Assembly: GCA_008360955.1 (NCBI GenBank)
Contig: LUCM01010456.1
Span: forward strand, 393,227-457,226
From: Fasciolopsis buskii
Lineage: Eukaryota > Platyhelminthes > Trematoda > Plagiorchiida > Fasciolidae
DNA: 64,000 nt
Direction: 5' to 3'
Position 1 is the first letter of the stretch. Each line of letters begins with the position of its first letter. A program made the position numbers and the translations under genes. Shown here piece after piece: positions 11,955-24,979 of the stretch. A model generated the notes under the pieces. That model did no database searches and was not told the DNA's origin. It saw nothing but the letters and a program-made list of their open reading frames with translations.

Positions 11955-12270
11955 AAAATCTTCATCGTCATCAACATCATCATCATCATCAACAACAACA
12001 ACAACAACAGCATCTCGGCTACCCTCAACATCATCATCAACATAACCTGAACAACAATCTTTCGACTGAGCGTCACCAATATTATCACTGTCAGACTGAT
12101 AGCAGTAACAAAACTATTCCGAATAGTTGCCATCAATGCTACTATTATCCACAATACTGTCACCATCGTCCAAACGAGCATTACCCTTATAATGATTAGT
12201 ATTATTATTATTATTATCATCGGCATCATCCAAAACACCATTATTATGGTCGTCATCACCATAATCATCG
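11955..12270. repeat. CAT/CAA and TTA trinucleotide tracts
   Basis: Imperfect (CAT)n and (CAA)n runs at 11962-12060 and (ATT)n/(ATC)n at 12195-12260. They account for the methionine/isoleucine-rich open frames on both strands here, which I do not regard as genes. Confidence 0.85.
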
Positions 12271-12484
12271 GAGTATCGTTTACGGTATTCAATACCATCC
12301 TTTTTCAACCTGATCGTGACCAGGATAATTCTAATTGCAGTCTACCTATCATTAGCCTCATATTTTTGGGTCACCCTAATTCGAATTAGCTATGCGATCA
12401 ATAGTAGCACACAATGCCAGTGTAGTTTGATGAACAGAATCTGAAACGACGAAGTGTCCATTCTCACACTTGCTAATTGAGCAT

Positions 12485-12509
12485 GTGGTGTGTGTGTGTG
12501 TGTGTGTGT
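12485..12509. repeat. (GT)n microsatellite
   Basis: About twelve GT units, uninterrupted. Confidence 0.9.
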
Positions 12510-12784
12510 CAAAGGACATAAAAATTAGTGAAAATGGACAGTAATACTGGTGGAACAAAGAATGTTTGTGTGCCAATGAACTAAAGCAGGAAAAATGGGA
12601 GTTGAATGAGAAAGACACACAAAGAACAAATCAACAAAAACATGCCTGGGTTATGGAAGGAGAAATGAGCAGAGGTTGAGAGTTGCCTAGTCAGACAGAC
12701 ATTCGAATAGCCAGACATAGGTAGATGGATAGACAGATAAACAAGACGATAAACGAATTGACAGCCGCATAGTCAGGTAGGTAA

Positions 12785-13055
12785 AAAAGAGTGCGCGCGC
12801 CCGAGAGAGCGAGAGAGGTGTATACGTAGCTAACACACCAAGTGAAATAATCTACCTACTACCATGTGTGCAACGATGAGCAGATAATAATTAGATTGAG
12901 ACCAGAATATAAAGACAGATGCTCGTGCTTGTTCCGTTAGTCAGTTCGTGAGAAAGATTTCTCCCAAAAGTCTGCTTGCGCCTCGTTCTCCTCCGCTCTC
13001 CTCGCCAGCTTGCTCTCTCTCTCCCTCCCTCTCTCTCTCTCGCGCGCGCGCGTGC
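12785..13055. repeat. GC/GA and CT/CG low-complexity tracts
   Basis: There is a GCGC-GAGA run at 12790-12818 and a (CT)n tract passing into (CG)n at 13010-13052. No gene is seen between them. Confidence 0.8.
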
Positions 13056-13759
13056 TCTCGATTAGTCAGTTTTTTATGCGCTAAATTCAATGCTTAGCAC
13101 GTACTGTTTTAGTATGCCTATATTATCCGGAGATAATATAGGGGTGTGTGTGAGTTGGTGGTCGGTCCGATACACGAGTGAGTGTAATTGGACGAGAATG
13201 AGGGTCAGGCGATGCTGGTGATTAAATGTCGCTAAATAAACGGTAATATGACTTCTAAATTGCTTCACGGTGAGCACAAACCCTAACGATGGTGAGCAAA
13301 CCGTTGCAAAAACTTATAGAAACACCATTAAATGGACAGGACGTGTGTTCCTTCTCTCTGTATGTATGTGTCTATATGCATATGTATATGTTTATGCGTG
13401 TGTGCATGTGCTCACTGTCATTCCGAATTCCACTATTCGCAGAAGATACGATAGACAAAACAGATACAAAAAGATCGCTGAGGAGAATCCCCACCTTTTA
13501 CCACGTGCGAGGTATGACCAAGGATAACTTATTAAATTGAAAACCAACACGTTAGATTCTGTAAGCAAATGAATGTCAGGAATTCGTTCTTGAAATCTAA
13601 AATCGATAGTATTCACGCGCGAACATACGGATACTTTATTTGATGGTATCCAAGCGAAATGCACTGAAGAGTGATCGCTTTTTGATACGGTTGACAATAG
13701 ACTCAATATCAAATTGCTGCTTTGATAAACGTGCATTTTTGAAATTCAGCTGAATCTTA

Positions 13760-14065
13760 TCTCTTGTGATCAATGTGGCAGCCATTCAGGTCGTCACTTA
13801 AGGCAATTTTTCCAAAGAATCAAGGAGCACAAATCGGTCTGACTAAACTCTGCGACCAAGAAGACGATTCGTGATGCAATCCTGAGGCACCTCATTTATG
13901 CAGGACATCAGGTGGATGCGGAAGCTCTCGGAATAGTTTACAGGGTCTGGCAAAATACGCTAAGGACGCTTAGTTATCGTCATTTGAGGATCGGAGGATT
14001 GCCCCGGTTCGGTTCCTCAGCAAGAACACGTCATTGTCAGAAACGAGTTATCACGTGACTTAAAA
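13760..14065 (+). mobile_element. Penelope-like element, GIY-YIG endonuclease fragment
   Basis: From 13765 the plus strand reads CDQCGSHSGRHLRQFFQRIK, then EHKSV, a stop, LNSATKKTIRDAILRHLIYA and EALGIVYRVWQNTLRTL. This follows the C-terminal GIY-YIG part of Penelope-like elements: a cysteine-rich 'C.CG..YVGRT..RL..R..EH', then 'S.I..HL....H..D...'. At least one in-frame stop is present. No RT domain is found directly upstream, so it is a 5'-truncated remnant. The domain would nick DNA to prime insertion. Confidence 0.6.
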
Positions 14066-14069
14066 TGCC

Positions 14070-15930
14070 CCGGACTAGAATTCGACGTTATCCTTCCAGC
14101 AGATCCCGGGACGCATCGCGCAATCGGATAACATAACAGGAAATGATGATGCTGCGCACGAAATGTGGAGCTCACTGCATAGAACAAATTTAATACTTTT
14201 CCAAGTCCAGACTTCAGAAGCCCAACAGAACTGGTTTCTATTCCCGACCGTACCTCAGCCAGCGCCATCTGCAAACCACATCACAGAATCCGCAGTTTTG
14301 CGGTTGTATTGCCCAAACTAGAAAGTTACCAAAAACAAGCTTATTCTTTACTTGTTTGTTCGCGTTGGAGAAATTAAAACAAGAAATAACTGACTTTTAA
14401 AAATATGTGTACAATGGGTCAAATGAAAACAAATACAGTCCTCTGTAAATGCAACATACTAGCTAACTCTTAAAATCAACCCACAAAAGGGTACCAGAAA
14501 TGAGTCTTCACGTTCAAACCACCTTGTGTTTTGTGACTGCAAATATGACTTTTTGGGATATTTGAAAATCCGGCATTGCAAAAGGTAGTACTTAAGATAT
14601 CCTTGCTATCTGAACAGTTCCACTTGATTCCTGTTGCACCCCGATCAGTTGAAGATATATTTCGGGTACGGTAAATGTTGAAACCAGACTGCCTAGCTAT
14701 GCGCCTGCCTCGTTAGTAGTTTGATACAAGCAAACAAATTTCAGCCCTGTGTTCAGTTCCAGACAAGTCATCACTGTTGCTAGCAGAATACTCAAAGTTA
14801 GCTAGTTAGGATTAGTTCCGCTTTGAAGATTATTCAAATCATGGTTGAAATTGGTCGAATTACACGCACCCTGCTCGACCATGTTCTTGGGCTTGAAGAT
14901 ATGAGGTTTTATTTTTACCTTCCATTCTCCTGGATCGACCTCAGCGATGCTAACCGATCTTCCCGGCTAGATTAGAACAATATGGGGGATACATAAGTGC
15001 TCAGTTCCAACATTTTTCACTATTGTCCTCAAGTTCTATCGATGCAGCTATGAAGCAGCAAATACAGTCTGATACATAAGGGTTTGATGAGGCGGTCCAA
15101 ATTTGTCCAGGCGAGGACAGACAAAAGTCACAGGGGACGATAATTTAAGGTAGATCCGATTAAATAATCGATAATGAACATCTTCAGTTCATACAGGGTT
15201 TGATATCTCATCAGATGGCTGGCGTATTGATGGTGAGAACAAAAGCGATTCACTTGGAACATTAAAATTAAGTTTTGAGTAATCGGTTTCATGTTGACCT
15301 CGAATTCAGTCTGTCCAAATTCACACACATGGACTTTCCTCAAACTTAGTACGCAGAACAAATAGTAGCTAAATGAAACCAATCGTATGATCACAGAGTT
15401 CAGTCATTTCGTCGAGACGAATCCATTTGTTGTATAATCTTCCTGACTTCAGAATCCACTGGTGATCCACTAACAATATTTGCTCTTATCCTGGGAGATG
15501 GCAGCGGTATGCGAACCACGGATTACATATTGTAACCAGTGGTACGGTTCTATGGTCTGGTGTTATTCCAGCAAATTATCAGTCTGATCCTATCCTTCCG
15601 TCTAGACAGAGAAGAACTGAAAGGAACTGGTGAAACGATCAACAAACCTATACGCCCAACCCATTTTCTGTTTCTGATCCTTTGATTTGCGTCACGTAGC
15701 TGGTTTTCTCGATATTTTGATCGCTGACTGGATGTCACATTCCACCGAAATGATGTTTCTACTCATGAATTCCATGCAGCTAAAATCGTTCAGGGTACAT
15801 AGGATTAAAGTCGTCCAATAGTTAACAGGCAACCCTGATCTCACCTTGATTGAGAATCGATTTGAGTAGTCCAAGATCCAGTTTGTTAATGAAATGACTC
15901 ACGATCTGGGGTCTACCACATTCCATGGGC
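14070..15930. other. No recognisable gene
   Basis: I looked on both strands for RT, integrase and transposase motifs and found none I could defend. Minus-strand open frames at 15128-15394 and 15550-15738 are short, with no splice context. Confidence 0.45.
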
Positions 15931-15935
15931 CATGG

Positions 15936-16240
15936 AAAACCATGGAAGCACCTTGCAGAGAGAATTCATTCTCTAATAAGCCTATTGCTATGAGCATCGA
16001 TCTGTGGCTGTAGAGTACCGGTGACGAATGGGCGGTATGCCATGCGGTACCATAGTAAAAATGGTCATGGAATGGTCATGGAATCTAGCTTAAAACAGCT
16101 TGGCCTGGGTTTGTGTCCCAGTTCAGCACAGTGGCTGTACACTGATGATGACCATTACCGTTGCCGAAACGGCTGCACGGGGCTTTCACGACTTCTCAAA
16201 GACCAGTCGAGCTTTGAAACTTCACGATGAATTAGTTCAA
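15936..16240 (+). repeat. Hammerhead-SINE copy (diverged)
   Basis: The left arm AAACCATGGAAGCACC (15938 onward) matches the left arm of the copy at 56.34-56.6 kb. A degenerate tRNA-like head follows, with a B-box-like GGGTTTGTGTCCC at about 16108. The hammerhead-like part reads CTGATGATGACC and then CCGAAACGGC. Order and spacing agree with the other copies. Confidence 0.55.
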
Positions 16241-16249
16241 TGACGAATC

Positions 16250-16905
16250 CACGTTGCCTATAGTCAAACAGTTTGATGCTGTTGTTACCATGATGATATG
16301 GTAAATAAAATAATTCTGAAAGTAGATTGGAATGTGACACATTTTCCAAAATACAGTGCTAGTCTGCCGCTAACTCCATCCATTGCCATGAAAATAGAAA
16401 CCAATCAGCCGAATCCGTTCATTTCCATTCAGTTTAATCAAACCAAGTTAAAGTGTCACCGATTTTTCTTCTGCCTGGGAACGAAGAGATTAATTAATCT
16501 CTTTCGTCAGTCGACTGACTGAACAAATCAAAGTTGAATGACTCACCAATTAAACACTCTCGGGATGGGTGACGATGCAAACACATGGGCAAATGGAAAC
16601 AGAAAAGGTGGGACTGAACGAGAGAAATGTATTCAGGCTATCAGTATTGTCCCGGCCCTGTGTCCGGACAGGGTGAGAGATTAGGTAAACATGCGTGAAA
16701 CACCGAATGAGGTTGTGTGCTGACTGAAACTGGCACCGTGTGCCGGTAATCAACTCGGGCGTAGGTAGACGTGACGATCACTATGGTTAATCATAAAATT
16801 GGAGCAAAAAGGTTCCGTCTTTTCCGGGTTCGCAAAACTCTAATTACCCATTTCATGTGTGTCTAAAGGAGCTGGTAACAAGTTTTTTTATATATACCAA
16901 ATTTT
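16250..16905. other. No recognisable gene
   Basis: Nothing coding or repetitive that I can name. Confidence 0.5.
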
Positions 16906-16912
16906 GTCACTA

Positions 16913-16984
16913 CCATTACTACTCCGTTTGGCACTACAATTACTACTCCGTTTGGCACTACCATTACTACTCCGTTTGGCACTA
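16913..16984 (+). repeat. 24-bp minisatellite, three units
   Basis: Three consecutive 24-base units begin ccattactactccg and end tttggcacta (16913-16936, 16937-16960, 16961-16984). They differ by one base (acaat for accat in the second) and are followed by a partial unit. Confidence 0.9.
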
Positions 16985-17264
16985 CCATTATCACTATTAC
17001 TAATATTAATACTAATCTTTTTATTCGTATTTTTTGCTTTTATCGAAAGAAGAATATCTCAGATTTCACGAAAAGAGCCACAGTGGATTGAAGGTTGACG
17101 AATAAGAAAATGACTGACAGCTGAAGAAGTCGTACCCACTAGCATTAGGTTCACAGATCGCGCAGTCAACCGTGTGACCACCGTCAGTCAATACTAGCAG
17201 TATGGTATTAGTAGTGATCGTTGCTATTTTTATCAGCGGAATAACAACGGAAGCAGTACTAGTA

Positions 17265-17375
17265 GCCACAGTAGCAGTAGTAGTAGTAGTAGTAGTAGTG
17301 ATACTAATAGTGATAGTAGTAGTAGTGGTGATAGTCGTAGTAGTGATAGCAGTAGTGATAGTAGCAGTAGTATCT
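17265..17375. repeat. (TAG)n/(GTA)n trinucleotide tract
   Basis: Imperfect TAG/GTA repeats with GTGATA interruptions. They generate valine/isoleucine-rich and threonine-rich open frames on the two strands that are not genes. Confidence 0.9.
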
Positions 17376-17499
17376 TTTGGGTGCGATTTTGTTACACTTA
17401 TTGTTAGCTTAATAGTTCCAGTTTCGGTTGTCCCCTGAACACTGCTGGCAATTAGTAGTATGCTTTTCAAGTTTGTAGTATATTGCGATAGTTTCACTC

Positions 17500-20170
17500 T
17501 AAATGTATTTCCTATCTCATTGGAATCTAGTCAGAAGTTCAGTTTTAATCTTACCCATCTTCCAGAGTTTTTTCTTTCCAATCGTGACATCTTCCTGCTA
17601 TTTGGGATGTTAACAGTTGAAAACGATAATTAATATTTGCACAAAAATTCCCTTACCCCAACACCCCCTCAAGGCTTTCGGGAGATAATGCCTTGTGAAT
17701 TTGTTACTTTTGTCCCAAAATTTATGCTTGTATCCGATTAGGAAAAATCTGTTTGGGTGAACTTTCAGCTTGATTCGTTTACCTTTTCCTACACGTGTTC
17801 ATTGCCAGAAGTGTCAAACCGTCATCGAAATAGGCTGTACCACTGTGTGATCTTCTGTAACTTCCTATATCATTTGTAGACAACCATCGAATCATTTTAT
17901 GCGAACTAATCGGACTGTCGGGGAGTTCACAAAAGCCCAAAATGTTTCGCGTCTCTGTAGCTCAAGCTTAGAAAACCGACAATCCTCGAACTTTTACCTG
18001 CACCTTTTATTTCACCTAATGAGTTTCATATTGCATTGAGTCTGTGCGAATGATTCCGGAGCATCCTATTCATCTTACATCTTCTGGTAATTATAGTGAC
18101 AGTTTTACTCTATTTCTGTCTGGATTTGCGAGTGAGTTGATTAATTCACTCGCTAACTAACTATCTGAAACCTTTGCTCTTTCTCACTCCTAGAACGTCA
18201 AAAAATTCCGGTCTAAGAAAGTCAATTTCATCATCGTTCTTCCACTTCCGGTCCCACTAGAACAAGTCACACTAGGTGTTTGACCGACACAGTGCGAGAC
18301 AATCTTCACTGAAATAATAGTTAGAAAACCGTATCCTCTCACGGGTGAAATTAAAAGATTGCATAGACTCACTACATTTCATGACTAATTTCTTAAAGTA
18401 GTACACGTATTCATTTCTTGTACTTCATTCTTCAAAAAATGGATTCTTACATATGCCAGAAAAAGTCCTTTACACCATTACACACACAATTACACATTGC
18501 TAGTCTCGTTGACAGTACTACCTTAAGAGGCCTCATATCAGACTTGTAGCAAACACCCACGCAGTATCGATCACATTCGTAGAAAAAAAACTAGCTTTCA
18601 GTGATCTGACACCACATTCCGATTTGTATCATCCGTCGATCGTGGATTGGTCTGTATTGTTTCTTCCTGCAAATATTACATTCTCCCAATCTGCCAAAAA
18701 ATCTTTATGGTTGATCGGTTTCAAAATGGGTATGCTCATTCACCGTTGGTTGATGACCAACCCTTGAGGCTAAACGTTAAATTGTATACATTATCAGTAA
18801 AACAATGTGTAACAAAATAACTTAGGTGAATTTTTCATGCAATTTATACTAATATCTTTTTCGTATGACCATTGTGATATCCATTTTGTGTCTTTCAATC
18901 ACTCCCAAGCTAGACTAACGGTACTACAAGTCTCAGTTACCAACTTCTTGTATTTCCTAAATGAACCGAAATGAATTTGTTTAACTAATTTGAAATATGG
19001 AAACTAAATGACGTTTGGTTAGGTTTGCAAGAAAAACAATCCGACATTTGATTACCACCGATAACGTCTGGCCGGATATGTGTGCAGCTGAATGACTTGA
19101 ACAGAGCAATTCAATGCTTATGACGGACCTACCCGTTGGTTGTTATCTGTTACAAGAAGTTGTTTTCACCCCGCATTTCTTAGGTTTGTCTTTTGTTATT
19201 AGCCAGTGGTTAGATGTATTAGATCACGTACCTCCATATGGAGAAATAGTCGAGTCTGCTACTTTGTTCTCCTCTTACTTTTATCGTAAAGATATAATTA
19301 TTAACCCTGTCTTCAAACTCCTCAGCATTACCAGGACAGATGCTTTCTGGCCCCTAAATGTCTATCGAAAAATACAGAGTCTCAGATAGCTTCTGCCGAG
19401 AGATTCCTAGGCATTACCTTCCTTGGATGGAGATGGGTTTTCACTAGGGCAAATGCCAGGCTTTCTCCACGAAATAGACTGATCTTTGGTTGTCAGTCTA
19501 GGAGGCAGATGACCAAACCCTGACTCCAAACTAACCACAGACGAGTCACGAAGTATGCGGACTATGTTTACTAGGATCTGTGGCAGAATGGTTTACCGGG
19601 AACCCAGGATGGCTGGCTTCATCTCGAGTAGGTTATGAGATCCTCAAATCACGATAATGTCTTGTCGGTTAGAACATTTGGCTATAGTCTCGGGATAAGG
19701 TCCATAAGTCAATCATCTGATTCGATTTGAGCAACGAAGTAATACCAGGGCCACGGAAGAGTCATGGATCGCTATCGATAGCCAATCTCGTGTGAATGGA
19801 CAATGTAGGAGCTGATATACGTAAGGCACATTTTGCCTGATTCTTTCTTCCCCTTCCTCATGATCCACATAGCGGTTATTCCACAAAAAATGGTATATAT
19901 ATATATATAGACGAGTACGTGCTTACTTGACTTGATATAGTTTCGTTTCAGTCTTGAATTTATCGTAGTGAGCATGTCATCGGCAAATCTAGTTTCAAAA
20001 CTTTGATCTCAACTCAGCATGACCTTTTAGGATTTGCTGACTTTTACCCAGAGTGACTGTAAAAACACTCCAAATAAAGTTGTCATTCACCTTCGATCAA
20101 AATAAGGGTAAATTCGGGGTTTATTTTTAATCGTTGTCTGATCCTTCTACCTACTATACTCCATTCGATC
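17500..20170. other. No recognisable gene; short (TA)n at 19893-19910
   Basis: Scattered open frames below about 95 codons without supporting splice signals. No retroelement motif recognised. Confidence 0.45.
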
Positions 20171-20172
20171 TT

Positions 20173-20640
20173 TCAATATTCCTGCCTCTTGTTTTTCTTT
20201 TGAATAGATAGTAGTGTGAGGTAACAAGTGAAACCCGAGCATGTTGGTGCAATGTTAGTAGTCGTGCAAATGGAACTGACCGGATTGGTCTGTGGTTGCC
20301 GGATCAGTTGGCTGCGAACAAACATGTCCCGTGAATCAAAAGTGGCAAACACTTCCGAGAGATTTGTACAGGATGTGGCTGGTTCTAACCAGTCAGCGAA
20401 ACTCGACGCACCGAAAGATCCGTTGACAACGGCACAACCTGTGTGCAAACGTAGTCTTCTATTGATTAAAGCCGTTGAAATTTACCGGATCAGAATAGAG
20501 TTCATCCGGAAGCAAGGGACATTTCCAAATGAGAGACCAATATCCAAGACTGTTCACGATAACTTCATTGATCAGCGACTAGCAACGTACAAACTAGAAC
20601 GCCAGTGATTAATTATACACTAGCCTTAGATGCAAACTCG
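20173..20640. other. Open frames on both strands, probably repeat-derived
   Basis: A plus frame of 126 codons (20228-20608) and a minus frame of 91 codons (20173-20448) overlap. The minus frame contains DSRDMFVRSQLIRQPQTN. From memory, similar strings occur in predicted fluke proteins that come from interspersed repeats, so I read this as repeat sequence rather than a host gene. I have not been able to search for that. No domain is recognised. Confidence 0.3.
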
Positions 20641-20644
20641 AATA

Positions 20645-21960
20645 AAAATCCCCATAATCTTAGGATCACCAGTCCGAAGTTTACTCATGTACCGCAATGG
20701 GCATATCTGCTCCTAATCACAGGAGTTTTATTGCCAACCCTCTGAAAATGAAGCGCGGCTGACGATAAATTTAATTTGCACTATGGCACAATATATAGTA
20801 CACTCATGGCGATGAGCAAAGTGCACGTACCTGCGCGTATTCTTTGATAACATGCTAAATGAGGTGTTGCCGAATCGAGGTCACAAAGAAGCTTTCTTGT
20901 ACCGTCACATCTACTGGCATGTATGGACAGTGTCATGCAAGTTGAGGAGGTAGTTTCATCAGTCACCTACTGATTTTCCAAAGCGCATGTCTTTTTCAAG
21001 AGGTTATTTAATCCTCCGAGTAGCTGTGTGAATCAACCAAGTAGAAGAACGATAGTCACTGTTGCATGGCTAGTTGTGCGATCACTAGTACAAAACAGAA
21101 GCAGAACGGTGTGACGGTTCACATGTGCAATAGGTGGAAACCATGAATTCGTGTCCATTATGGGAAAACAAAAAAAAGGGGATGACAAACTCCGGTGAAT
21201 ATAGTAGCCGATTTTGTTTTGAAAGGGAAGCGAAATGCTGAGTCTTTTCTCCTGGGCAGGATGGCGCGGAAGCGAATCGGAAAATGGCCGTGACTTCAGT
21301 TCAGCTCGGTTCAAAAATGCAAAGTTGATGTGAAATCACAAATGGATAGATGCACTTGTAGTTTGTCCATTGGTACTTTTGCTGATTACGCAAGTATGCC
21401 CGTTGCCCGGACTCAGGATCCATGCCATCTTATTTAAGATCTGAAATAGATTTAAACACTAAGACGATAAACAGTTTTACTTAATCTGCAAATAGTCTAT
21501 CCCGCGCGTTGACTCATTTGCGGATGATGATGGGAAGGAAAACGGAGAGGAAAAATTCCTTGCTATTTCCACTCTTAAAACGGAGCTCTCTCGGTAGTGA
21601 TGGTCGACTTTGATGAACTGTGAAATTTGTCGTTACGTCGTGTACACAAATTTAGTAGGCGAAAATGCCGGAAGGGGAGTTCTGCCGCAGAATCGGACCA
21701 GCATGTAGACTATCCGCCTTATAATTGACGTATTGACACACATGTAACCATTCTAGCCAAACGGTATGACGTATCACTTAAATGGATTTTAAAGAAACCA
21801 ATAAAACATTAACTTTTAATTATCTTCCACAGAATTTCAACTATAAAACCCAATAAAAATCATCCAGAATATAATTAGCATAAATAAGTACACTGTTCTC
21901 ATTCATCTAAGTAATCTACTATGAACTTCGAAAACTTTTGATGAAAAGTAGAGCAGTCTC
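20645..21960. other. No recognisable gene
   Basis: Non-coding on inspection of both strands. Confidence 0.45.
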
Positions 21961-22009
21961 AGAGTGACCTGTATGATATTCGAAGTACTATGAGGCAGTC
22001 TAGTGGTTG

Positions 22010-22185
22010 GTAATCGCAATGAATCTACATTTGACCGGAAAGCCACGAGCATACCAACGTGCGAGCTTTGAACTATCCCCCGGCCCCAAGGGAGGATCGA
22101 ATCCTCGGTCCCTGATTTACATGACCCGTGATCAAGCCCCCGAGCTTATGGAGGCGGCTGTGCGCGGTCTAACCTAAAAGCTATT
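22010..22185 (-). repeat. tRNA-like repeat (SINE head?)
   Basis: On the minus strand, AGGATTCGATCCTCC resembles a pol III B box / tRNA T-arm, and upstream of it lies GC-rich sequence that could be a decayed D-arm. No cloverleaf could be closed, so it is not a working tRNA gene. It is probably a tRNA-derived repeat of a different family from the two below. Confidence 0.35.
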
Positions 22186-22664
22186 CACAAAATTTGGTTC
22201 ATTATGTCCAAACAAAATTCCACACAAACCATGATTATGCCACGTCTGAGATGATCATAAATTTTACACTTCCTGCGGTGTTTGCAAGCTGACAAACTTC
22301 ATTCCCATTCGCTTTCAGGGATGCGTGCTACTCGTTGACTCCTCCGTTTTTCAAAAGTAGACAACATCCTCATAGGTCGATTTGCTTCCGGCCGTGTTTT
22401 GTTCCCAGAATGATTTGTTCTATGGGAAAAAACATGCTGACAATCAACACTCCGTTTATATCCTGACTCGGGGCATAATTGGAGCGAGTTGAATGGAACT
22501 GTCCTTGGCGAACGCTAATGAGAAAGAATTAACACAGTTCAAACCAAAGCAAAGGGGCTGTGCTAGGGAGGACGACCATGACGAGAACGAAGACGGAGTA
22601 GGTGGCGATAACGACAAGAAACATGTCTGCGAGCTGCCAGTCAGAAAGACTGACAGGTAGAGGG

Positions 22665-22676
22665 ACAGACAGACAT

Positions 22677-22707
<31 letters not shown>

Positions 22708-22710
22708 TAC
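22665..22710. repeat. (GACA)n microsatellite
   Basis: About nine GACA units with minor interruptions. This explains the SVCLSVCLSV run in the minus-strand translation. Confidence 0.9.
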
Positions 22711-22886
22711 GGACAGGCAGACAGAGAAATATAAACAAGAAGACAGACGACTAATCGCGAGAATGCTACTTTATGGTTTGAGGAAATAGGTTTTCATGCG
22801 AATGGAAAGTTGTGGCACACCGTAACAATGGTTGGGGTTTAAACGGCATGTATTGCTTTCGCAATTCTGGTGTTTCGTTTTTACAA

Positions 22887-22922
22887 TCACACACGCACAC
22901 ACACACACACACATGCACACAC
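22887..22922. repeat. (CA)n microsatellite
   Basis: CA repeats with a few interruptions. A second short CA run lies at 23183-23202. Together they make the histidine/threonine-rich open frame at 22832-23293, which is not a gene. Confidence 0.85.
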
Positions 22923-23486
22923 TTAGACGTTCACTCACCGTCCTTTCGGTAGTCGATTCTCACTTACACATTCATACGGACACACGTACACTTGTATACC
23001 GTTATGGTTTGATCGAGATGGCTTGTACAGGTCAACAATGCCAAGCTAACCTGCCTCTTCAAACAGTTTCGTATAGGAAAGTAAAACTACTGAAAATAAC
23101 GTTTTTGCCATTAGATCCTCTCGAGTTTGGTTCAACGTGGAGCTATGCTGGGTTCGATCTCATCTGGATGCCGCTCAGCCCCCCCCACACACACACACAT
23201 GCAAAAATGGAAACATGGTCTGCCGACCTATCCAACGGACGGTGGTACAGTTCCAAAACAAAGTATTCTGGTCACGCTAGCCTCAGGATATAATCGCCTG
23301 CGGTATACAACTAAACAAATAATCACTTGTCATGTTCAGATTTGATCAGGATAAGGTACAGGGGATCGGTGATTTTGCTCCACGCGGGGAATTAATGAAA
23401 TTTTGCTAAGGTCGAGTAAACAGTGCAGAGGGGTTTGAACACATGAGAAATAGGTAAACAAATGATCAATTTATCATCATCATCTA

Positions 23487-23640
23487 ATCGGCATTGTGGC
23501 TCAGTGCTAGAGCGCCGCCGCCAAGGTAAGAGTGAACCGGCTGTGACAAACCTATTTATCTACCACTCAAATTGACGCTGCTTTCTAATCTAATAGTTAG
23601 GAAAATTAATTGCCTAAATAAAGTTTGGGTTTAATTAGAA
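23487..23640 (+). repeat. tRNA-like SINE head
   Basis: GTGGCTCAGTGCTAGAGCG (from 23496) is a near-perfect pol III A box of the tRNA-Ala type. The matching B box is degenerate. The sequence runs into AT-rich sequence containing AATAAAG. This fits a tRNA-derived SINE rather than a tRNA gene. Confidence 0.45.
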
Positions 23641-24979
23641 GGAAATTCAGCTTTGCTAACGCCAGCCGGATTCAGCTAATATTCATTTTCAAAGTGAACC
23701 AAATCAATGGCGTTCAGTTCGGATAAATTAACGGTGACTTTAAGGAAGGGTGTGGATTTTCGGGCCAGATTCGAGCACTACTTGTTTGCTGTCAAAGTAC
23801 TCTTTTAAAGATTTGTCACACTTTTTCGACCATTAGTCAAGTTTGTCGATTAGTAAGACCTTAAGCTTCGAATTATTGGGTTCAGTTTTCTCGACTCTAC
23901 CGAACGAATTGAAGTAATAAGAAAGTGCTCGTTTGTTAACTGAAAATGCTACTCAGACAATTGCGAACATGACTGACTTACGATCTTCTTATCCATTTAT
24001 TCGTCATCAAACGACTTTTGAGGTGTTTCTCTTCATTTTGAACATTCTTAAATTTGTTTCCGTGACAATGAAGCTGAATATACTAATTTCGTCGAATTTA
24101 CATTAGATATTTTACAGCACCTATTCCGACTACTTCCCCCTGTCACGGTGTATTTTCTTTAGATTGGAGGACAAATATCGAAGTCTTTACAGAAAAAACC
24201 ACCAAGCACCTTGGTTTTAGGTGATAGTGACGTTTCGACAATCGTTTTATGAGTGGCGATTTCTTAAACCACAGCAAATCACGCGGTTCTACGACCGTTT
24301 TCTCGCTTACACACTCACAGTTTCATGTAAAACGGCGCTATTCTTCTTTCCCACTTGCCTGAATAACACCTAGATTTAACAATTCCTTATTTCTAAGTTT
24401 GGTTTGGCCTAGTTGGGCACATGCAGATTTGCGAAAAGTCCACCATCTTAGCTGAACCCGAACCCGAACCCGAGCGCGAACACACAACCCGCCTAATTTG
24501 CACCAGATCTGATCAACCACCGGAGCCTTGAGATCATACAGAAGGACAGTAGTTTGTAGACTTGAAATCTGTATGCCGAATTCAGCCACTTCTGTCAAAA
24601 AAAAACGAATACGAATTTCCAGCAGGCACTGATTTGGCCCCAACCTAAACCATGCAAATCGAAACAATGAGAAGAACACAACGGAAGGAAAGCACGTTCG
24701 AGTTGTATTTACAGCTCAGGCATTTGTAAGCAAAATTGGAGGTGGAATACATTCCGTCCAATGACCTTCGGGGAGTATCTGGGCTCCCCGACCAATTGTC
24801 GTCACGGTTTTATTGAGCAGTTGTCCAGGGGAGATAGTGCGATGCTATACCGGACCTAACCACATGACTTGCACGTAGACTCAACAAAGGGTTTTCCGAA
24901 ATTTTAACTAAGAATCAGTAGTTACCCGTCCAAATCCTGTTTATCAAATATACAGACGAATAAGGATTTAGTACGACTT

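Noticed and set aside
11930..12389. Long Met/Ile-rich open frames on both strands
   Set aside because: Generated by CAT/CAA/ATT trinucleotide repeats.
17066..17497. 143-codon Thr/Ile-rich minus frame and Val-rich plus frame
   Set aside because: Generated by the TAG/GTA tract at 17265-17375.
22832..23293. 153-codon plus frame
   Set aside because: Built on CA repeats (HTHTHT runs); no splice context or domain.
24460..24482. AACCCGAACCCGAACCCGA, telomere-like
   Set aside because: Only about three hexamer units and not the TTAGGG type expected for flatworms; chance simple repeat.
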